Source: DASPPM01 sp052143835
GTDB lineage: Bacteria > Pseudomonadota > Alphaproteobacteria > JACZXZ01
NCBI GenBank assembly: GCA_052143835.1
Contig: JBKQRV010000097.1
Span: forward strand, 1-64,000
Direction of reading: 5' to 3'
DNA: 64,000 bases
The position numbers were made by a program, and so were the translations under genes. Under the pieces are notes generated by a model. It ran no database searches. It was not told the DNA's origin and worked only from the letters and a program-made list of their open reading frames with translations. Of this stretch, positions 8,710 to 20,435 are shown one piece after another; position 1 is the first letter of the stretch; each line of letters opens with the position of its first letter.

Positions 8710-9668
8710 GCCGCAGCACCCATGCTCTTGCGCCAGAGCTCTCGAGCGGCGTTTTCGACCATGTCGACGGTCAAGCTGTCCATGAGCGTATCGGTGGTGC
8801 GGTGATCGTAGCCGGGCCGGCCCACGAGCTCGTCGTAGGGAATGGGCGTGCGCACGAAATCCGCACGCGGGCCATGCGGCGCATAATTCTCGGGCCGGCT
8901 CGGGCCAAACAGGCCGAGCGTCGGGATGCCCGCGGCGGCGGCCAGGTGCATGAGCCCCGAATCGTTGCCGATGAAGAGGGCCGAGCGGCGCAGCACGGTG
9001 AAGGCGGTGAGCAGCGATATCTTGCCGATGAGATCGATGCGTCGCGCCGGCCTTATCGAGGCGAGGACCGGCTGAGCCAGGTTGCGCTCGCTGGCAGCCC
9101 CCAATACCGCGACCCGCGCATTGGGCAGGATCCCGTCCGCCGCGGTGAGCCGCTCGATGAGCTCCGCGAAGCGCGCGCCGCGCCACATCTTTCCGCGCCA
9201 GTTCGCGGTCGGTGCCACCGCGAGCACGGACGGTCCATCCGGCACGAGCGCCTTCGCCTGCTCCCAATGCTCCGCCTTGGTCCAGATGCGCGGCTCGAGC
9301 GCGCCCTCGACGCCCACGACGCGCGCGAGATGCACCAGGCGATGCACCGGCTCCCTGCTCGGCTTGGTGACGTAGCGCTTGCGCGCCAGCAGCAAATAAG
9401 CGATGGCGGACGCGCGCAGATCGACCACCGCGTCCCAATGCCGCAGAACGGCATGGCGCCACAGCCCGATCCAGTGCCGTCCGCGCGGCTGCTTGTCGAT
9501 GATGTAGATGTCCTCGAGCCCGGGGACCGCCTCGAAAAGCTCCGCCGCCGCGCGGCCGCAGGCAATCGTGACGCGTGCCTCGCGGTAGCGATCGAGGAGG
9601 TACGAGAGCACCCCGGTCGATAGCACCGCGTCGCCGACCCGCGAATGAGTGATGAACAGGAGCCGCAT
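8706..9668 (-). CDS. Glycosyltransferase family 9 (heptosyltransferase-like)
   Basis: 320 residues from ATG 9668, where MRLLFITHSRVGDAVLSTG gives the canonical ADP-heptose:LPS heptosyltransferase N-terminus; a longer upstream frame adds nothing conserved. The C-terminal donor-binding region reads SALFIGNDSGLMHLAAAAG followed by TLGLFGPSRPENY, the classic GT9 signature. It would add heptose or another sugar to the inner core of lipopolysaccharide on the cytoplasmic face of the membrane. It lies 28 bases after the upstream glycosyltransferase and overlaps the downstream GT2 gene by 4 bases. Confidence 0.88.
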   Translation of the reverse strand: MRLLFITHSRVGDAVLSTGVLSYLLDRYREARVTIACGRAAAELFEAVPGLEDIYIIDKQPRGRHWIGLWRHAVLRHWDAVVDLRASAIAYLLLARKRYVTKPSREPVHRLVHLARVVGVEGALEPRIWTKAEHWEQAKALVPDGPSVLAVAPTANWRGKMWRGARFAELIERLTAADGILPNARVAVLGAASERNLAQPVLASIRPARRIDLIGKISLLTAFTVLRRSALFIGNDSGLMHLAAAAGIPTLGLFGPSRPENYAPHGPRADFVRTPIPYDELVGRPGYDHRTTDTLMDSLTVDMVENAARELWRKSMGAAA

Positions 9669-9696
9669 GGCGCCGATGATTATGCCGGAATCGACA

Positions 9697-10728
9697 TCAA
9701 AGCCAAATGGCCTCGAACGCGGCGGCGGCACGCTCCCACGTCCGCTCTTTTGCTCGCCCGCTAGCACCCTCGCTCAATCTGACATAGGCGCCGTCGTCCT
9801 CGAGGAGCCCGAGCGTGAAGCCGACGAAGGCGTCCTCCTCGGCCGCCAAATGGCCGGAAACGTTGTCGGCAATGCGCTCGGCTGCGGCTGGAGTTGGGCG
9901 CGCCACGGCCGGCGTACCGCACGCTTGGCTTTCGGCCAGCGTATAGCAATAAACCTCGCGCGCGTCGCCCGGATGGAGGTGGAGGCGCGCGCCGCGGTAG
10001 GCCTCCGCCATAACCGGGTCCGAGCCCGGGCGATGGATGGCGACACCCTTGTCGCGGGCGTCGAGCGCCAATGCGGCGACCGCCTTGAACGGCTCGGCCA
10101 CCGGCGCGCCGAAGAGCGCCCGGTCGAGGAGCGCCGAATAGAGGCGAAGCTCGGCATGCGGGCATCGGGGGTAGATGCGAGCGGTCCATAGCTTGATAAG
10201 CCACGCGAGGCCGAGCTCGGGATGGCTGGTCGCGACGGCATAGGGCGGGATGCGCGGCTCGGCGGGCGTGTCCTCGAGATAGGCGAGCCGAATGCCGGGG
10301 GCGACCACCGCTGTGCGCAGCTCGAAATCGGGGGCGCGATAACTCGCGCTGTGCGTCTCGCCCATGAACACGAGCGTGGGGCGATGCGCGAAGAGGAGGC
10401 CCTTGTTGCGCTCCTCGCTCAAGTACTGCGCCGGGCCCGCCATCCAAAGGACTTTCTTGCCGGAATGGGCGACGAAGCCGAGCAGCTCCGGCCTGCGGAA
10501 GGCGATCAGCACCTCGCATTCGACGGGGCGCGTGCCCTGCCAGCTCTCCCACGCCGCACCCTCGCATTCGCACGACGCCGCGGCGCGGTTGAACACTTGC
10601 ACGCGATGGCCGCGTCGCGCCAAGGCGCCCGGCAGGCTCGCGAACGCCTTCTCGGGCCCGCCCAAGGGCTGGCTCTCCGGGCTTCGACCATCAAAGGGGA
10701 TGGAGTCGTCGACAAGGACGATATGCAT
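9697..10728 (-). CDS. GT4-like glycosyltransferase, first gene of the glycan operon
   Basis: 343 residues from ATG 10728 (MHIVLVDDSIPFDGRSPESQ). The N-terminal domain has a glycine-rich sugar-acceptor loop (PLGGPEKAFASLPGALARRG). The C-terminal domain keeps the family pattern YCYTLAESQACGTPAVARP, with the catalytic-site glutamate. Sequence between these is divergent and cysteine- and tryptophan-rich, so the substrate cannot be guessed. It heads the leftward run of four glycosyltransferases, asnB and pyrC. About 100 bases separate it from the divergent ygfZ gene, so a promoter pair should lie there. Confidence 0.78.
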   Translation of the reverse strand: MHIVLVDDSIPFDGRSPESQPLGGPEKAFASLPGALARRGHRVQVFNRAAASCECEGAAWESWQGTRPVECEVLIAFRRPELLGFVAHSGKKVLWMAGPAQYLSEERNKGLLFAHRPTLVFMGETHSASYRAPDFELRTAVVAPGIRLAYLEDTPAEPRIPPYAVATSHPELGLAWLIKLWTARIYPRCPHAELRLYSALLDRALFGAPVAEPFKAVAALALDARDKGVAIHRPGSDPVMAEAYRGARLHLHPGDAREVYCYTLAESQACGTPAVARPTPAAAERIADNVSGHLAAEEDAFVGFTLGLLEDDGAYVRLSEGASGRAKERTWERAAAAFEAIWL

Positions 10729-10830
10729 GGCGCCTGCCTTATAGGACCGCCCGCCCGGCTTGCCAAGCGCAACGCGAAGTATCAAATCTCTTGCGTTCCT
10801 GTGGCGAAGGAGCGGATGAGGGCAATCGGC

Positions 10831-11745
10831 ATGGCGGATCTGCGATATACGCTCAACCCGGAGCGCGCCTGCCTGGTGGTCGGAGGCGAGGAGGTGCGCC
10901 CGTTCCTCCAAGGGCTGCTCTCCAACGATCTCGACAAGGTGAAGGCCGACCGCGCCATCTACGCGGCCTTGCTCAACGCGCAGGGCCGCTTCCTCCACGA
11001 CCTCTTCATTGCGGAGATGCCGGAAGGCGGGCATCGCGGCGCCCTTGTGCTCGACGGCGAGGCCGGCCGGCTCGACGACCTCAAGCGCCGGCTGACGATG
11101 TACAGGCTGCGCGCCAAGGTCACGATTGCGGATGCGCGTGAGGAGTTCTCCGTTGCGCTGCTGTGGGGAGAGGATGCGTGTAAGGCTCTTGCGCTCCAGA
11201 GCGAGAGGGGAACGGCGCGGGCGCTCGAGGGCGGCGCGGCTTTCGTCGATCCGCGCCTTGCGGCTCTCGGCTGCCGCGCCATCCTGCCGCGCGCCGGCGC
11301 TCGAGCGACCCTCGAGCGCCTTAGCTTCGTGGCCCGCCCACTCGCCGAGCATCGCCGCTTGCGCCTCTCCCTCGGTGTTCCCGAGGGCAGTGCCGACATG
11401 CCGGTCGAAGAGGCGCTCCTGCTCGAGAGCGGCTTCGAGGAGCTCGGCGGCGTCGATTTCAAGAAGGGCTGCTTCATCGGCCAGGAAGTGACGGCGCGCA
11501 TGAAGTACCGCGCCCTCGTCAAGAAGCGCCTCCTGCCGGTGGTCCTCGCGGGCCCGCCGCCCGCCGCGCGGACGCCGGTCACGCTCGGGGGTACGGAGGT
11601 GGGCGAGCTGCGCTCGACGGCGGGCGGGATCGGCCTGGCGCTGCTCAAGCTCGAGGCGGTAGAGGCCGCCGCGGCCCAGGGCGAGCCGCTCGCGGCCGGC
11701 GAAGCGTCGCTCTCCCCCGTGATGCCATCCTGGCTCGCGCCGTGA
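10831..11745 (+). CDS. ygfZ: YgfZ/Caf17-type folate-binding protein (iron-sulfur cluster repair)
   Basis: 304 residues related to the aminomethyltransferase GcvT fold. The diagnostic motif KGCFIGQEVTAR, with its conserved cysteine, is at about residue 215. Family members use tetrahydrofolate to help build or repair certain Fe-S enzymes such as MiaB. The N-terminus (FLQGLLSNDLDKV, then LNAQGRFLHDLFI) is also typical. ATG 10831 is preferred because GAGG lies nine bases upstream; ATG 10816, five codons earlier, is an alternative. It is divergent from the glycosyltransferase operon. Confidence 0.9.
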   Translation: MADLRYTLNPERACLVVGGEEVRPFLQGLLSNDLDKVKADRAIYAALLNAQGRFLHDLFIAEMPEGGHRGALVLDGEAGRLDDLKRRLTMYRLRAKVTIADAREEFSVALLWGEDACKALALQSERGTARALEGGAAFVDPRLAALGCRAILPRAGARATLERLSFVARPLAEHRRLRLSLGVPEGSADMPVEEALLLESGFEELGGVDFKKGCFIGQEVTARMKYRALVKKRLLPVVLAGPPPAARTPVTLGGTEVGELRSTAGGIGLALLKLEAVEAAAAQGEPLAAGEASLSPVMPSWLAP

Positions 11746-11892
11746 AACCCCTCATCTCTCCAATTGCCGCCTCGGCTGAGGGCTACTTTGCCAACACGAG
11801 CGGCTGGTCATAGCCGCTCTCGTCCGGCATAAGTGAGCCGATTTCCGAGAGCCCGGCGGCGGCGAATGCGGCTGGGGCTTTGCCGGTTGCGG

Positions 11893-12069
11893 CTACCCGC
11901 TTGACGCTGACACACCCGGCCACAGGGTTGTGAGAACCCAATTGGTGCCATCGTCGGTGATGAGCGAGCTCTTGGCGCCGGCGGACAGATGTTGCGCCTG
12001 AACGGCCTCCACTTGAGCCCTCGTCGTCGTCGCTTTCGGAAATTTCTCGACCACAGTCGTATCGGGCAT
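11893..12069 (-). CDS. Small protein of 58 residues, unknown function
   Basis: A short frame directly downstream of the lipoprotein gene (21-base gap), with a good ribosome-binding site (GGAGGA) ten bases before ATG 12069. The product begins MPDTTVVEKFPKATTT, continues with a glutamine-rich helix (QVEAVQAQHL), then a well-formed strand-like segment LITDDGTNWVLTTLWPG. It has no signal peptide or cysteine. The spacing and leader suggest a two-gene operon with the lipoprotein. I do not recognise the family. Confidence 0.55.
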   Translation of the reverse strand: MPDTTVVEKFPKATTTRAQVEAVQAQHLSAGAKSSLITDDGTNWVLTTLWPGVSASSG

Positions 12070-12090
12070 GAGATAGCTTCCTCCAAGTTC

Positions 12091-13113
12091 CTAAGGTGAA
12101 CCAACCTTTGCGAGGGCATCGGTCCACTGCTTTTTGTTAGCGGCGTTCATGATCTCATTGCTCAGCCAGGCGTTCAGGACATATTTCGCCGCTGCCGCGT
12201 TCCCGTTTAGGCGCTGGTCATTCGGATCGAGGCCTTTGACCAGGGCCTGGATTGTGCTTGGCTCGCCGGGAAGATACTGCTGAATGGCCTTGGCCAACGC
12301 GAGCAGCTGGTTGGAGGTAAGCTTGGCGACCGCTGCCTGAATATCCTTGATGTCGGTTAGATGCTGGACATATTCCGGAGTCCGCATGATATCGATCTCG
12401 CCCTGCGCTGTCGTCTTTGCGTTCCCCGCCTGCTGCGTGATAGACGCGATGGCACCCGGAATGCTGCCGGCGGCTTTCAATGCGTCGAGGTCGAGGTAGG
12501 CCTTGGTCAGGGGATATTGCGCGTCCGGTGTAGTCAGGCCCTTGAAAATGGTGAGCTTTGCGTTCGTGCGATTGGCCTCCATCTGCTCCAAGAGCGCGGG
12601 AATGGTCTTCTGGTAGTATAGATCCTTGCTGATCGCCGCTTGCGCGCCGACGACGCCGGCCGACGCGGCGCCGAGCGCTGCCTTCGTCGCAGCATTGCCG
12701 GTCGTTGCGGTCAATCCGGCGAGAATCAGAACGAGGAGATCGCTGCCGGTGGAGACCGAATTGCCTTCCAAATACAATTTTTGTTCGAAATCGGCGAATT
12801 CGATGTCATAGGCACGAATTCGGGCGAGAACGATCTCGTCCCTCTTTTGCTGTCTCAGGGTCGCATCGTTCGGTAGTGCCACATATTGCGCCTCCTCGGT
12901 GCCGTCGAAATAGGGCGTCAGCCTCGTAAGAGTGGCCGAGGTGTCCTCCGGATCGTCCGGATAGCCCCGAATCGGCGCACAGGCGGCAAGAGCAGCGACG
13001 AGACTCGCGATCGCAATGGCCGCGATCGCCAACTTCGCAGGCACGGCCACGGCGATGGCGCGGGTTGCTTCGGACGCGGTGGATTCTTGAAGACAGGACA
13101 TGCCGAACAACAT
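12091..13113 (-). CDS. Lipoprotein of unknown function
   Basis: 340 residues. The N-terminus has a long hydrophobic stretch ending in lipobox ALAAC (Cys45). Starting instead at the second Met shortens the pre-region to about 41 residues. The mature part is alanine-rich and mostly helical, with a central hydrophobic segment (LLVLILAGLTATTGNAATKA, then AALGAASAGVVGAQAAI) that could insert in a membrane or form a glycine/alanine hairpin. It would be anchored in the inner or outer membrane. It leads a two-gene unit with the 58-residue protein. The local sequence is somewhat less GC-rich than the neighbouring operons, which may mean acquisition. No function is recognised. Confidence 0.7.
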   Translation of the reverse strand: MLFGMSCLQESTASEATRAIAVAVPAKLAIAAIAIASLVAALAACAPIRGYPDDPEDTSATLTRLTPYFDGTEEAQYVALPNDATLRQQKRDEIVLARIRAYDIEFADFEQKLYLEGNSVSTGSDLLVLILAGLTATTGNAATKAALGAASAGVVGAQAAISKDLYYQKTIPALLEQMEANRTNAKLTIFKGLTTPDAQYPLTKAYLDLDALKAAGSIPGAIASITQQAGNAKTTAQGEIDIMRTPEYVQHLTDIKDIQAAVAKLTSNQLLALAKAIQQYLPGEPSTIQALVKGLDPNDQRLNGNAAAAKYVLNAWLSNEIMNAANKKQWTDALAKVGSP

Positions 13114-13335
13114 CGTGCCCCCCGGGATGTTCGGTTATACGCCGAGTGGATAATACAACTTTTATGAGAAATCTCAACCGCCATGCCAGGAGCCCCCGCG
13201 AGCTTCCGGAACGGCCGAGATGGGCTACAAGACATCCCGGCAAATTGCCATCCTTCGAGGCGCGGTCGCGGAGAATGTCGGCTGCGTCCTCACAAGCGGC
13301 GCCATGCGGCGCAGAGACGGAACAAAGCAGTAACA

Positions 13336-13659
13336 ATGTTGATCGCCACAACGGAAGCCGTCGCGGGCCATGAGGTGGTCGAGACGCTCGGCGAGGTCTT
13401 CGGTATCACGGTGCTCAGCCGCAGCATCGTGGGCCAGCTCGGCGCCGCGCTCAATTCGATCGTCGACGGCGAGATCACCGACTTCACCCGCCCGGTGCAG
13501 GAGGGGCGTGCGCATGCCATCGACCGCATGGTGGCGGAGGCCAATCTCCGCGGCGCCGACGCCGTCGCCATGATGCGCTTCGATTCGGGCGAGATTAGCC
13601 AGGGCATCACCGAGATCGTCGCCTGCGGCACGGCGGTGATGCCCAAACGCGTGGCCTGA
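13336..13659 (+). CDS. YbjQ/UPF0145 family protein
   Basis: 107 residues, the normal size for the YbjQ (UPF0145, heavy-metal-binding domain-like) family. The start at ATG 13336 gives MLIATTEAVAGHEVVETLGEV, the family's usual opening; the longer upstream frame is spurious. Also present are the conserved ARxxAIDRM-type helix (GRAHAIDRMVAEA) and GADAVAMMRFD. Members form homopentamers in crystal structures. Their function is not established, with proposed roles in metal binding or stress. The gene stands alone between a leftward lipoprotein and the leftward HIT gene. Confidence 0.9.
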   Translation: MLIATTEAVAGHEVVETLGEVFGITVLSRSIVGQLGAALNSIVDGEITDFTRPVQEGRAHAIDRMVAEANLRGADAVAMMRFDSGEISQGITEIVACGTAVMPKRVA

Positions 13660-13820
13660 CGCGGCCGTAGGGCGCGCAAGACCTCAAGCCGCGGCAGGCT
13701 CGATCCGCGCCCGCAGCGACGCGGCAAACCTCTCTTCCTCCATGTCGTCGGATGCAAGCGCCAGCATCGCGGTCACGGACTCGACGTCGTCGCGGACGAA
13801 GGTGAAGCCGTTGTCGAGCC

Positions 13821-14243
13821 TTACTTGATCTTCGCCCTGATCTTCTCCGCGAGGATGGCCATCGCCTCGCGGTTGCCCGGCTTCAATCCCCAGTTGATCT
13901 TGAGCTCGTCGCCCAGGCGACGCGGCAGGACGTGAATGTGAAAATGCGGGACCGATTGGGCGGCCCCCGGCCCGTTCGACTGGATGAGGTTGAGCCCATC
14001 GGGTTTCACCACCTGGCGCACGGCCTTGGCGACCTTGGCCGCGGTCTCGGCCACCTTGCCCACCTCTCCGGTGCCTGCCGAGTAGATGTCCTCGAAGTGA
14101 CCCTTGGCGATGGCGAGACAGTGCCCCTCGTTCGCCGGGTTGATGTCCATGAAGGCGAGCGTGGCCGCGTCCTCATAGACCTTGAAGCAAGGCACCTCGC
14201 CCGCCGCGATCTTGCAGAAAATGCAATTGGCCTCGCGCTTCAT
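13821..14243 (-). CDS. HIT-family nucleotide-binding protein
   Basis: 140 residues, of the HINT/HIT type. The catalytic histidine triad is His100-Phe-His102-Ile-His104 (HFHIHVLPR). An N-terminal CxxC pair (Cys7, Cys10) with MDINPANEGHCL matches bacterial HIT hydrolases with a zinc site. It hydrolyses nucleoside phosphoramidates or AMP conjugates in the cytoplasm; the physiological substrate is unknown. It follows ppdK by about 70 bases on the opposite-lying side of the same strand order, so it is probably separately transcribed. Confidence 0.92.
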   Translation of the reverse strand: MKREANCIFCKIAAGEVPCFKVYEDAATLAFMDINPANEGHCLAIAKGHFEDIYSAGTGEVGKVAETAAKVAKAVRQVVKPDGLNLIQSNGPGAAQSVPHFHIHVLPRRLGDELKINWGLKPGNREAMAILAEKIRAKIK

Positions 14244-14313
14244 GAGCGGCCTCCCCTCCCTGCCTCGTCACGCACTACCACAAGAAGTCCGTTGCCGCCC
14301 CGATGGCAAGCGC

Positions 14314-16992
<2,679 letters not shown>

Positions 16993-16994
16993 GC

Positions 16995-19088
16995 CTATCC
17001 CTCGATCTTGGAGAAATCCGCGACGCCGCCGAGTGCGGTGCGGATGCGGGCGAGCAGCTTCAGTCGGTTCGCCCTGAGCGTGCTATCGTCGCAATTGACC
17101 GTGACCTTGTCGAAGAAGGCATCGACCGGGGGCCTGAGGCGCGCGAGTGCCGCCATGGCACCCGCGAAGTCCTCGCGTCCAATGGAGGTTTGGATCGCGT
17201 TGTTGGCACTCGCAAGCCCTTCCAAGAGGGCGCGCTCCTCGCCCGCTCTCAACAACGCCGTGTCCACGCCGCCGTCGTAGCTGACCCTGTCCTTCTTTTC
17301 CTCGATGCGCACGATATTGGAGGCGCGCTTGTAGGCAGTAAGCAGATTGGCGCCGTCCTCGCTCGCGAGGAACTTGGCGAGCGCGTCGACTCGCGCGAGC
17401 AAGCGCAAGAGATCATCCTCGCCGCCCAAGGCGAAGACCGCCGAGACCAGATCGTGCCGCACCCCCTTCTCGCGCAAATGCACTTTCAGCCGGTCGGCGA
17501 AGAACGCCAAGAGCTCTCCGGCGTCGAATTCGGCTGCATTCTCGGCGCCGGGCCGTTGCTCCGAGTAAAGACGATGCGCGAGCGCCAGCGCCTTGGCAAG
17601 CGGCAGGCGCAGGCCGTTCTCGACGATGAGCCGGATGACGCCGAGGGCGGCGCGCCGCAAGGCGTAAGGGTCCTTCGAGCCGGACGGCTTCTCGCCGATC
17701 GCGAAGAATCCCACGAGGGTGTCGAGCTTGTCGGCGAGAGCGACGGCGACGGAAACGGGCGCCGTCGGGCAGCGGTCGTTGGGGCCGAGGGGGGCATAAT
17801 GCTCCGCGATCGCGTCTGCAACCATCGGGGCCTCGCCATCGTGGAGCGCATAATAGCGCCCCATGGTCCCCTGCAGTTCCGGAAATTCTCCGACCATGCC
17901 GGAGACGAGATCGGCCTTGGCAAGGAGGGCGGCGCCGCGCACGTGATCGATTTCGGCGCCGGGCACGTGCGCGGCCAGCTCGGCCGCGAGCACCTGGAGC
18001 CGCGCCACCTTGTCGCCCACGGTGCCGAGCTTGGCGTGGAAGACGAGGTCGTGAAGGCGCGGGACTCTCTCCTCGAGCCGCGTCTTGCGGTCCTGATCCC
18101 AGAAGAACTTTGCGTCCGAGAGGCGCGCGCGCAGCACGCGCTCGTTGCCGGCGACGATGGCCGCCCCGCCGTCCGACGCCGCCATGTTGGCGACGACGAT
18201 GAAGCGAGGGGCCAAGCGGCCGTCTTGCGTCTCGAGCGAGAAATAGCGCTGGTTCGTGCGCATGGTGGTGACGAGCACCTCGCGCGGAAGCGCCATGAAA
18301 TTCCCGTCGATCGAGCCGATGAGGGGGACCGGCCACTCGACGAGTCCGGCGACCTCGTCCAAAAGTGTCGCATCTTCCCTGAGGGCCAAGCCCTCGTCCG
18401 CGGCGAGCGCGACGGCGCGTGCCGAGATGAGGCGCTTGCGCACCTCGCGGTCGAGAATGACGAAGGCATTGGCGAGCTTCTGCTTGTAATCGGCGAAGCT
18501 CTCGATGGCGAAGGGCTTGGGCGCGAGGAAGCGGTGCCCGCAGGTCCTGTTGCCGAAGGCAAGGGAATCTCCCCCGAGATCGAGGGCGCCCCTCAGCACC
18601 TTGCCCGCGAAGATGGCAAGCACGCCATGCAAGGGCCGTACGTAACGGAAGCTCGTCGAGCCCCAGCGCTGCGATTTGGGCCAGGAGAGCGCGCGCAGGG
18701 CCGAGACCACGAGCTCCGGCAACACCTCGGCGGTCTTTCGTCCCGCCACGGTGCGCACGGCGAAATAGAATTCGGCGGTGCCGACGCTGCGCCGCTCGCA
18801 CTGGTCGATCGTCGCGAGACCGGCCGATTTGAGGAAGCCCTGAAGCGCTGTCTCGGGTGCCCCCACGCGCGGGCCCTTGCGCTCCTCGAGCAGGTCGGGC
18901 TGCCGAGCCGGCAAGCCGGCAACGACAAGCGCGAGCCGGCGCGGCGTTACATGCGCGTCGGCGCCGGAGAATTCGAGGCGTGCCTCCGCGAGCCTCTCCG
19001 TGACGAGACGCCGCAACTCCTCGGCCCCCCGCGCCTGCATGCGCGCAGGAATCTCCTCGGAGAGCAGCTCGAGAAGGAGCTCGGCCAT
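16995..19088 (-). CDS. glyS: Glycine--tRNA ligase beta subunit
   Basis: 697 residues, the normal length for the beta chain of the alpha2beta2 bacterial glycyl-tRNA synthetase. The N-terminus LLLELLSEEIPARMQ and the central KLGTVGDKVARL and DLVSGMVGEFPELQGTMG segments are highly characteristic. The C-terminal part binds the tRNA anticodon. It follows glyQ by 7 bases and precedes ppdK by 2, clearly one transcript. It is essential for translation. Confidence 0.97.
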   Translation of the reverse strand: MAELLLELLSEEIPARMQARGAEELRRLVTERLAEARLEFSGADAHVTPRRLALVVAGLPARQPDLLEERKGPRVGAPETALQGFLKSAGLATIDQCERRSVGTAEFYFAVRTVAGRKTAEVLPELVVSALRALSWPKSQRWGSTSFRYVRPLHGVLAIFAGKVLRGALDLGGDSLAFGNRTCGHRFLAPKPFAIESFADYKQKLANAFVILDREVRKRLISARAVALAADEGLALREDATLLDEVAGLVEWPVPLIGSIDGNFMALPREVLVTTMRTNQRYFSLETQDGRLAPRFIVVANMAASDGGAAIVAGNERVLRARLSDAKFFWDQDRKTRLEERVPRLHDLVFHAKLGTVGDKVARLQVLAAELAAHVPGAEIDHVRGAALLAKADLVSGMVGEFPELQGTMGRYYALHDGEAPMVADAIAEHYAPLGPNDRCPTAPVSVAVALADKLDTLVGFFAIGEKPSGSKDPYALRRAALGVIRLIVENGLRLPLAKALALAHRLYSEQRPGAENAAEFDAGELLAFFADRLKVHLREKGVRHDLVSAVFALGGEDDLLRLLARVDALAKFLASEDGANLLTAYKRASNIVRIEEKKDRVSYDGGVDTALLRAGEERALLEGLASANNAIQTSIGREDFAGAMAALARLRPPVDAFFDKVTVNCDDSTLRANRLKLLARIRTALGGVADFSKIEG

Positions 19089-19095
19089 GCGCCCC

Positions 19096-19986
19096 TCAGG
19101 CCATGTGTCCGCGGCTCTTGAGCCAGGCCTCGCAGCAGGCCTTGGCGAGCGTCCTCACGCGCGCGATATAGGCTTGGCGCTCGGTGACGCTGATGACCCC
19201 GCGCGCATCGAGAAGATTGAAGAGATGACTCGCCTTGATGCACTGGTCGTACGCCGGCAGCGCGAGGGCTGCGCCCAGGAGCGACCCGCATTCCCTCTCC
19301 GCGTCCTGGAAGTGCCGGGAGAGGAGCCCGGTGTCGGCGCGCTCGAAGTTGTAGGCGGAGAACTCGCGCTCGCTCTCTAGGAACACGTCGCCATAGCTCA
19401 CGCGGGCGGCCCCGGGAGCGCCGTTGAAGTCGAGGTCGTAGACGCTCTCGACGCCTTGCACGTACATGGCGAGGCGCTCGAGGCCGTAGGTGTACTCGAC
19501 CGAGACCGGATTGCAGTCGATGCCGCCGACCTGCTGGAAGTAGGTGTATTGCGTGATCTCCATCCCGTCGCACCAGACCTCCCAGCCGAGGCCCCAGGCG
19601 CCGAGCGTCGGGCTTTCCCAGTCGTCCTCGACGAAGCGGATGTCATGGCGACGGGGATCGATGCCGAGACGCTCGAGGCTCGCGAGGTAGAGCTCCTGGG
19701 CATTGGCGGGCGAGGGCTTGAGGATCGCCTGGAATTGATAATAGTGCTGGAGCCGGTTGGGGTTCTCGCCGTAACGGCCGTCGCTCGGCCGACGCGAGGG
19801 CTGCACATAGGCGGCCCGCCATGGCTCGGGGCCGAGACTGCGCAGCGTCGTCGCCGGATGGAAAGTGCCGGCTCCCATCTCGACGTCATACGGCTGCAGG
19901 ATGACGCAGCCCTGCTCCGCCCAATATTGCTCGAGGGCCAGGATCAGCGACTGGAAGCTCTTGGCGGAGGCGCCGCTCTTGGCCAT
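19096..19986 (-). CDS. glyQ: Glycine--tRNA ligase alpha subunit
   Basis: 296 residues from ATG 19986 (MAKSGASAKSFQSLILALEQ). A frame extending 12 codons upstream adds no conserved sequence. This chain carries the class II catalytic core: YWAEQGCVILQPYDVEMGAG, YVQPSRRPSDGRYGENPNR, and WGLGWEVWCDGMEITQYTYF. It activates glycine and charges tRNA-Gly together with the beta chain encoded 7 bases downstream. Confidence 0.97.
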   Translation of the reverse strand: MAKSGASAKSFQSLILALEQYWAEQGCVILQPYDVEMGAGTFHPATTLRSLGPEPWRAAYVQPSRRPSDGRYGENPNRLQHYYQFQAILKPSPANAQELYLASLERLGIDPRRHDIRFVEDDWESPTLGAWGLGWEVWCDGMEITQYTYFQQVGGIDCNPVSVEYTYGLERLAMYVQGVESVYDLDFNGAPGAARVSYGDVFLESEREFSAYNFERADTGLLSRHFQDAERECGSLLGAALALPAYDQCIKASHLFNLLDARGVISVTERQAYIARVRTLAKACCEAWLKSRGHMA

Positions 19987-20099
19987 CGTACGCTCGTCTC
20001 GGGCTCGATGTGCGGCGCACAATAGAGGGCGCTCCCGGACCGGTCAAGGCAGCGATCGTTACGTCCTAAGCTATTGACGCCGGAAAGAAAACCTCTCGG

Positions 20100-20366
20100 C
20101 TAAGCGCCGTAGGGACAGCCCGGCTGGCCGCAGCTGGTAGCACCTTGCGCGGGCACATAGGCGCCGCAAACCCGGCACTTCACGGTCTCTTCGATCTGCC
20201 GCGCCGTGCGAGGGCCCCCACCTGCCGTCGTGCGCGCGTCCTCGCGTCGCCGCCGCGCCTCGGCCTCGCGCAGCTCTTGGAAACGGCTCAACAACTTGGA
20301 GCCATACACGACCGCGACGATGATGCCGACGAGGACGACGAGCTTCGAGAAAGATAACGCGAACAT
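20100..20366 (-). CDS. Membrane-anchored small zinc-ribbon-like protein
   Basis: 88 residues. A single N-terminal transmembrane helix (KLVVLVGIIVAVVYGSKLL) is followed by a basic, charged linker and a C-terminal cysteine cluster: CRVCGAYV, then SCGQPGCPYGA. The four to five cysteines look like a small zinc ribbon facing the cytoplasm. It lies upstream of glyQ on the same strand, with about 110 bases between. Short proteins of this plan with a conserved C-terminal CGxxxCPY motif occur in alphaproteobacteria, to my knowledge without an assigned role. Confidence 0.75.
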   Translation of the reverse strand: MFALSFSKLVVLVGIIVAVVYGSKLLSRFQELREAEARRRREDARTTAGGGPRTARQIEETVKCRVCGAYVPAQGATSCGQPGCPYGA

Positions 20367-20435
20367 GGCGCCATCTAGGCCCCCTCCGCCCGGTCGGTCA
20401 AGGAAAAGCGCCGCGGCACCAGCGTCCTTGCGGCC

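Noticed and set aside
13674..13840. Leftward frame ending SDDMEEERFAASLRARIEPAA between the YbjQ and HIT genes
   Set aside because: The composition looks protein-like, but no start codon precedes the conserved-looking part and it runs into the end of the HIT gene; possibly a gene remnant.
17190..19121. Long rightward open frame opposite glyS
   Set aside because: Antisense shadow of glyS; no conserved sequence or ribosome-binding site.
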